A DNA stretch of 64,000 bases from the NCBI GenBank assembly GCA_018449595.1, contig JAAVUU010000001.1, forward strand, positions 1,054,001-1,118,000. The letters run 5' to 3'. Source of the stretch: Rhizobiales bacterium dw_265 (GTDB lineage: Bacteria; Pseudomonadota; Alphaproteobacteria; Micropepsales; Micropepsaceae). The translations under genes were made by a program, and so were the position numbers. A model generated the notes under the pieces. It was given only the letters and a program-made list of their open reading frames with translations. It made no database searches and had not been told where the DNA came from. Of this stretch, positions 61,706-64,000 are shown in pieces (position 1 is the first letter of the stretch; each line of letters opens with the position of its first letter).

Positions 61706-62271
61706 GGAAAATCCCCCTACCCCGGCCCGGCGACACGTCCGCCAGAACCTCTGGTTTCCTAGCAGTTTCAAGCCTGTTTTGGAAGCAATTGGCTCCGATG
61801 ACAAATAATCACGGTGCGGCATTGCGCGGTGTCCAAGCCTTGGGCGCGTCAATTTTGCGAAACACTGCGGACGCCGTCAGGACCGCCTGGCTTCGCAGAA
61901 ACGCGCAAGCCGCGCGCCGGAATTTTTCCCAAATCGGCACACGATGTTTCGCGTCAATTCCATGACGCGGGGCCATCGCCAGGACTCCGAAAGAGCGCGG
62001 GAAAAAGCCCGTTTCGTTGACTCTCCGCCGGACGCGGGATTAACTGACCTGGGGCTTTGGGGAGTTCTTCGACACCGGATTTCCGGCGAAAATCGCCAGA
62101 ATCCGGCCGGGCGAAGAACGGCAACGATGACACGGATCATCCGGTCTTGCGCGCGCGGCGAACTCAAGTCGCGCTTTTCAATGTCTCGCTGGCAGAAACT
62201 TTAAGACAAGCGCGCGCGTCGTTACGCCCGGGCCAACGCATGCACACAACGCAACCAGTGAGGAAAAAGAA
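61706..62271. promoter_or_regulatory. Divergent region between the c554-like cytochrome and gdhA; no gene seen
   Basis: About 566 bases separate two divergent genes. Short open frames on both strands here are low-complexity and Arg-rich and are not supported. Promoters for both transcripts should lie here. I see no clear consensus elements; the ribosome-binding site for gdhA is GAGG at 62260-62263. Confidence 0.45.
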
Positions 62272-63633
62272 ATGACGTCATCCGAACACGTTGACCTGGA
62301 AGCCTTCATCAAGGGCGTCGAGCGCCGCAATCCCGGCCAGCCGGAATTCGTCCAGGCGGTGCATGAAGTCGCCGCCGACATTTTCGAATTCATCCAGGGC
62401 AAGAAGGCCTATCACGAATACCAGATCCTGCGCCGCATCGCCGAGCCGGACCGCATCATCTCCTTCCGCGTCTGCTGGGAAGACGACAAGAACAATATCC
62501 GCGTGCAGCGCGGCTGGCGGGTGCAGAACAACAACTCGATCGGGCCCTACAAGGGCGGCATCCGCTTCCATCCCTCCGTCACCGAAAGCGTGCTGAAATT
62601 CCTGGCCTTCGAGCAGACCTTCAAGAACAGCCTGACCGGCCTGCCCATGGGCGGCGGCAAGGGCGGCGCCAACTTCAATCCCAAGGGCAAGTCCGACCAC
62701 GAAGTGATGCGTTTCTGCCAGTCCTTCATGACCGAACTCTACCGCCATGTCGGCGCCGACATCGACGTGCCGGCCGGCGATATCGGCGTCGGCGGGCGCG
62801 AGATCGGCTATATGTTCGGCCAGTACAAGCGCATCACCAACCAGTTCACCGGCGTCCTGACCGGCAAGGGCCTGGAATATGGCGGCAGCCTGATCCGCAC
62901 CGAGGCCACCGGCTATGGCGCGGTCTATTTCCTGCAGAACATGCTGAAAGCACAAGGCAACGATGTGGCGGGCAAGACCGCGGTGATCTCCGGCTCCGGC
63001 AATGTCGCCACCCATGCCGCCGAGAAGATCGTGCAACTGGGCGGCAAGGTGCTGACGCTTTCGGATTCCGAAGGCTTCATCCACGATCCCGACGGCATCG
63101 ACCAGGAAAAGATCGACTGGGTGAAGCTGCTCAAGACCAGGCGCCGCGGCCGCATGTCGGAATATGTCAACGAGTTCAAGGGCGCCAGCTTTACCGGCGG
63201 CGGCGCGCGGCCCTGGGGCGTCAAGGCCGACGTGGCCCTGCCCTGCGCCACCCAGAACGAACTCAACGGCGCCGATGCCGAAACGCTGGTGAAAAACGGC
63301 GTCATCGCGGTGTCGGAAGGCGCCAACATGCCGACCGACCTGGCCGGCGTGAAAGTGTTCAAGGACGCCAGGATTCTTTACGCCCCCGGCAAGGCCGCCA
63401 ATGCCGGCGGCGTCGCGGTGTCGGGCCTGGAAATGAGCCAGAATTCCGGCCGCCGCGCCTGGAAGGAAGACGAACTGCAGGGCCTGCTGCTCGACATCAT
63501 GGCCAACATCCATGCCAGTTGCCTGGAATACGGCAAGACCGGCGAAGGCAAGTATGTGGATTATGTCCGCGGCGCCAATATCGCCGGCTTCAAGAAGGTC
63601 GCCGACGCCATGCTGGCCTATGGCGTGGTGTGA
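62272..63633 (+). CDS. gdhA: NADP-type glutamate dehydrogenase
   Basis: A 453-aa enzyme that interconverts 2-oxoglutarate plus ammonia and glutamate. The start follows GAGGAAAAAGAA. The substrate-site segment LPMGGGKGGANF (Lys130) and the following NPKGKSDHEVMRFCQSFM and DVPAGDIGVGGREIG are nearly those of the hexameric NADP-dependent GdhA. The Rossmann motif is SGSGNVATHAAEK. The length is normal. A strong intrinsic terminator follows, so it is probably monocistronic. Confidence 0.95.
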   Translation: MTSSEHVDLEAFIKGVERRNPGQPEFVQAVHEVAADIFEFIQGKKAYHEYQILRRIAEPDRIISFRVCWEDDKNNIRVQRGWRVQNNNSIGPYKGGIRFHPSVTESVLKFLAFEQTFKNSLTGLPMGGGKGGANFNPKGKSDHEVMRFCQSFMTELYRHVGADIDVPAGDIGVGGREIGYMFGQYKRITNQFTGVLTGKGLEYGGSLIRTEATGYGAVYFLQNMLKAQGNDVAGKTAVISGSGNVATHAAEKIVQLGGKVLTLSDSEGFIHDPDGIDQEKIDWVKLLKTRRRGRMSEYVNEFKGASFTGGGARPWGVKADVALPCATQNELNGADAETLVKNGVIAVSEGANMPTDLAGVKVFKDARILYAPGKAANAGGVAVSGLEMSQNSGRRAWKEDELQGLLLDIMANIHASCLEYGKTGEGKYVDYVRGANIAGFKKVADAMLAYGVV

Positions 63634-63639
63634 TGAACC

Positions 63640-63669
63640 GGGTGGGCCGCGAAACGGCCCGCCCTTTTT
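63640..63669 (+). terminator. Intrinsic terminator of gdhA
   Basis: A ten-base stem, GGGTGGGCCG (63640-63649) with CGGCCCGCCC (63655-63664), has one G-T pair, a CGAAA loop and five T residues after it. Confidence 0.9.
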
Positions 63670-63714
63670 CTTTGTGACCTGAGTTTCCATCTCCCCAAAT
63701 TTTCGAGGATTGCA

Positions 63715-64000
63715 ATGACCAAGGCTTCCGATCTGTTCATCCAGTGCCTGGAAGAGGAAGGCGTTGAATATATCTTCGGCGTGCCCGGCGAGGAGAACCT
63801 CGATTTTCTCGACAGCCTGTCGCGTTCCACCAAGATCCGGCTGATCCTGACGCGGCACGAACAGGGCGCTGGCTTCATGGCCGCCACCTATGGCCGCCAC
63901 ACCGGCAAGGCCGGCGTTGCACTGGCGACCCTGGGACCGGGCGCCACCAACCTGGTGACCGCCGGCGCCTATGCCCAGCTGGGCGGCATGCCGATGCTGA
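63715..64000 (+). CDS. Thiamine-diphosphate enzyme, acetolactate synthase large-subunit-like (partial)
   Basis: The first 95 residues of a ThDP enzyme, cut by the window end. The ATG at 63715 has GAGG seven bases upstream. The N-terminal Pyr domain is clear: IQCLEEEGVEYIFGVPGEEN, the catalytic Glu49 in LTRHEQGAGFMA, and ALATLGPGATNLVT. This fits acetolactate synthase or close relatives (glyoxylate carboligase, sulfoacetaldehyde acetyltransferase). The FAD and C-terminal regions needed to decide are outside the window. Confidence 0.85.
   Translation, partial: MTKASDLFIQCLEEEGVEYIFGVPGEENLDFLDSLSRSTKIRLILTRHEQGAGFMAATYGRHTGKAGVALATLGPGATNLVTAGAYAQLGGMPML

Noticed and set aside
61706..61717. 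Same GGGGATTTTCC leader before the c554-like gene and the M28 peptidase gene (about 1154-1164) as a shared regulatory motif
   Set aside because: It lies exactly over the ribosome-binding region of both genes; two copies are too few to separate from chance.
61710..62271. Short open frames between the c554-like cytochrome and gdhA
   Set aside because: They overlap on both strands, are Arg/Pro-rich and have no domain or plausible start context.

Overview
The window is GC-rich throughout, with genes tightly packed and often overlapping by four bases. It looks like the chromosome of a Gram-negative bacterium, most likely an alphaproteobacterium: it has a CcmF-G-H-I cytochrome c maturation run, VirB-type secretion genes, a TonB receptor and a two-partner secretion (TPS) system. 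The lineage is an inference from gene content, and I cannot name a genus. No rRNA, tRNA, insertion sequence or CRISPR array was seen.

Layout. (1) 1-4,719: a partial exported M28 peptidase; divergently, a Tat-exported flavin amine oxidase with a c-type cytochrome, then a GNAT acetyltransferase and an exported RidA protein. (2) 4,858-7,482: a TonB-dependent receptor, followed by an AT-rich gene-free stretch. (3) 8,079-33,531, all on the minus strand: seven co-directional genes. In transcription order they are two giant TpsA exoproteins (2,884 and 2,534 aa), their TpsB transporter, an exported TPR-CHAT caspase-like protein, a small FecR-like exported protein, a CHASE2 adenylate/guanylate cyclase and a TPR-2OG dioxygenase. 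Gaps are short and several genes overlap, so this reads as one functional system joining surface display, proteolysis and cyclic-nucleotide signalling. (4) 33,783-41,363, plus strand: a compact VirB type IV secretion operon (B1, B2, B3, B4, B6, B9, B10, B11) without recognisable B5, B7, B8 or D4. (5) 41,680-45,834, minus: ccmF, ccmG, ccmH, ccmI. (6) 45,929-52,292, plus: an 888-aa fusion of flavoprotein, two cyclic-nucleotide-binding domains and a 16-Cys ferredoxin; a membrane protein with candidate heme-b histidines; a decaheme protein with a cytoplasmic FHA domain; and a CpdA-like phosphoesterase. (7) 52,342-61,705, minus, converging on (6): a multiheme c554-like cytochrome, a lipoprotein with two GlcG/HbpS domains, an outer-membrane beta-barrel, and a decaheme cytochrome fused to an LVIVD propeller. 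(8) 62,272-64,000: glutamate dehydrogenase and the start of an acetolactate-synthase-like enzyme.

The two most interesting units are region 3 (TPS-CHAT-CHASE2) and regions 5-7. Regions 5-7 together carry about 25 c-type heme sites, the machinery to attach heme, a barrel that could form an outer-membrane conduit, and regulatory FHA and cNMP domains fused directly to redox proteins. I know no established name for either arrangement. Their joint function is inferred from context and domain content only.
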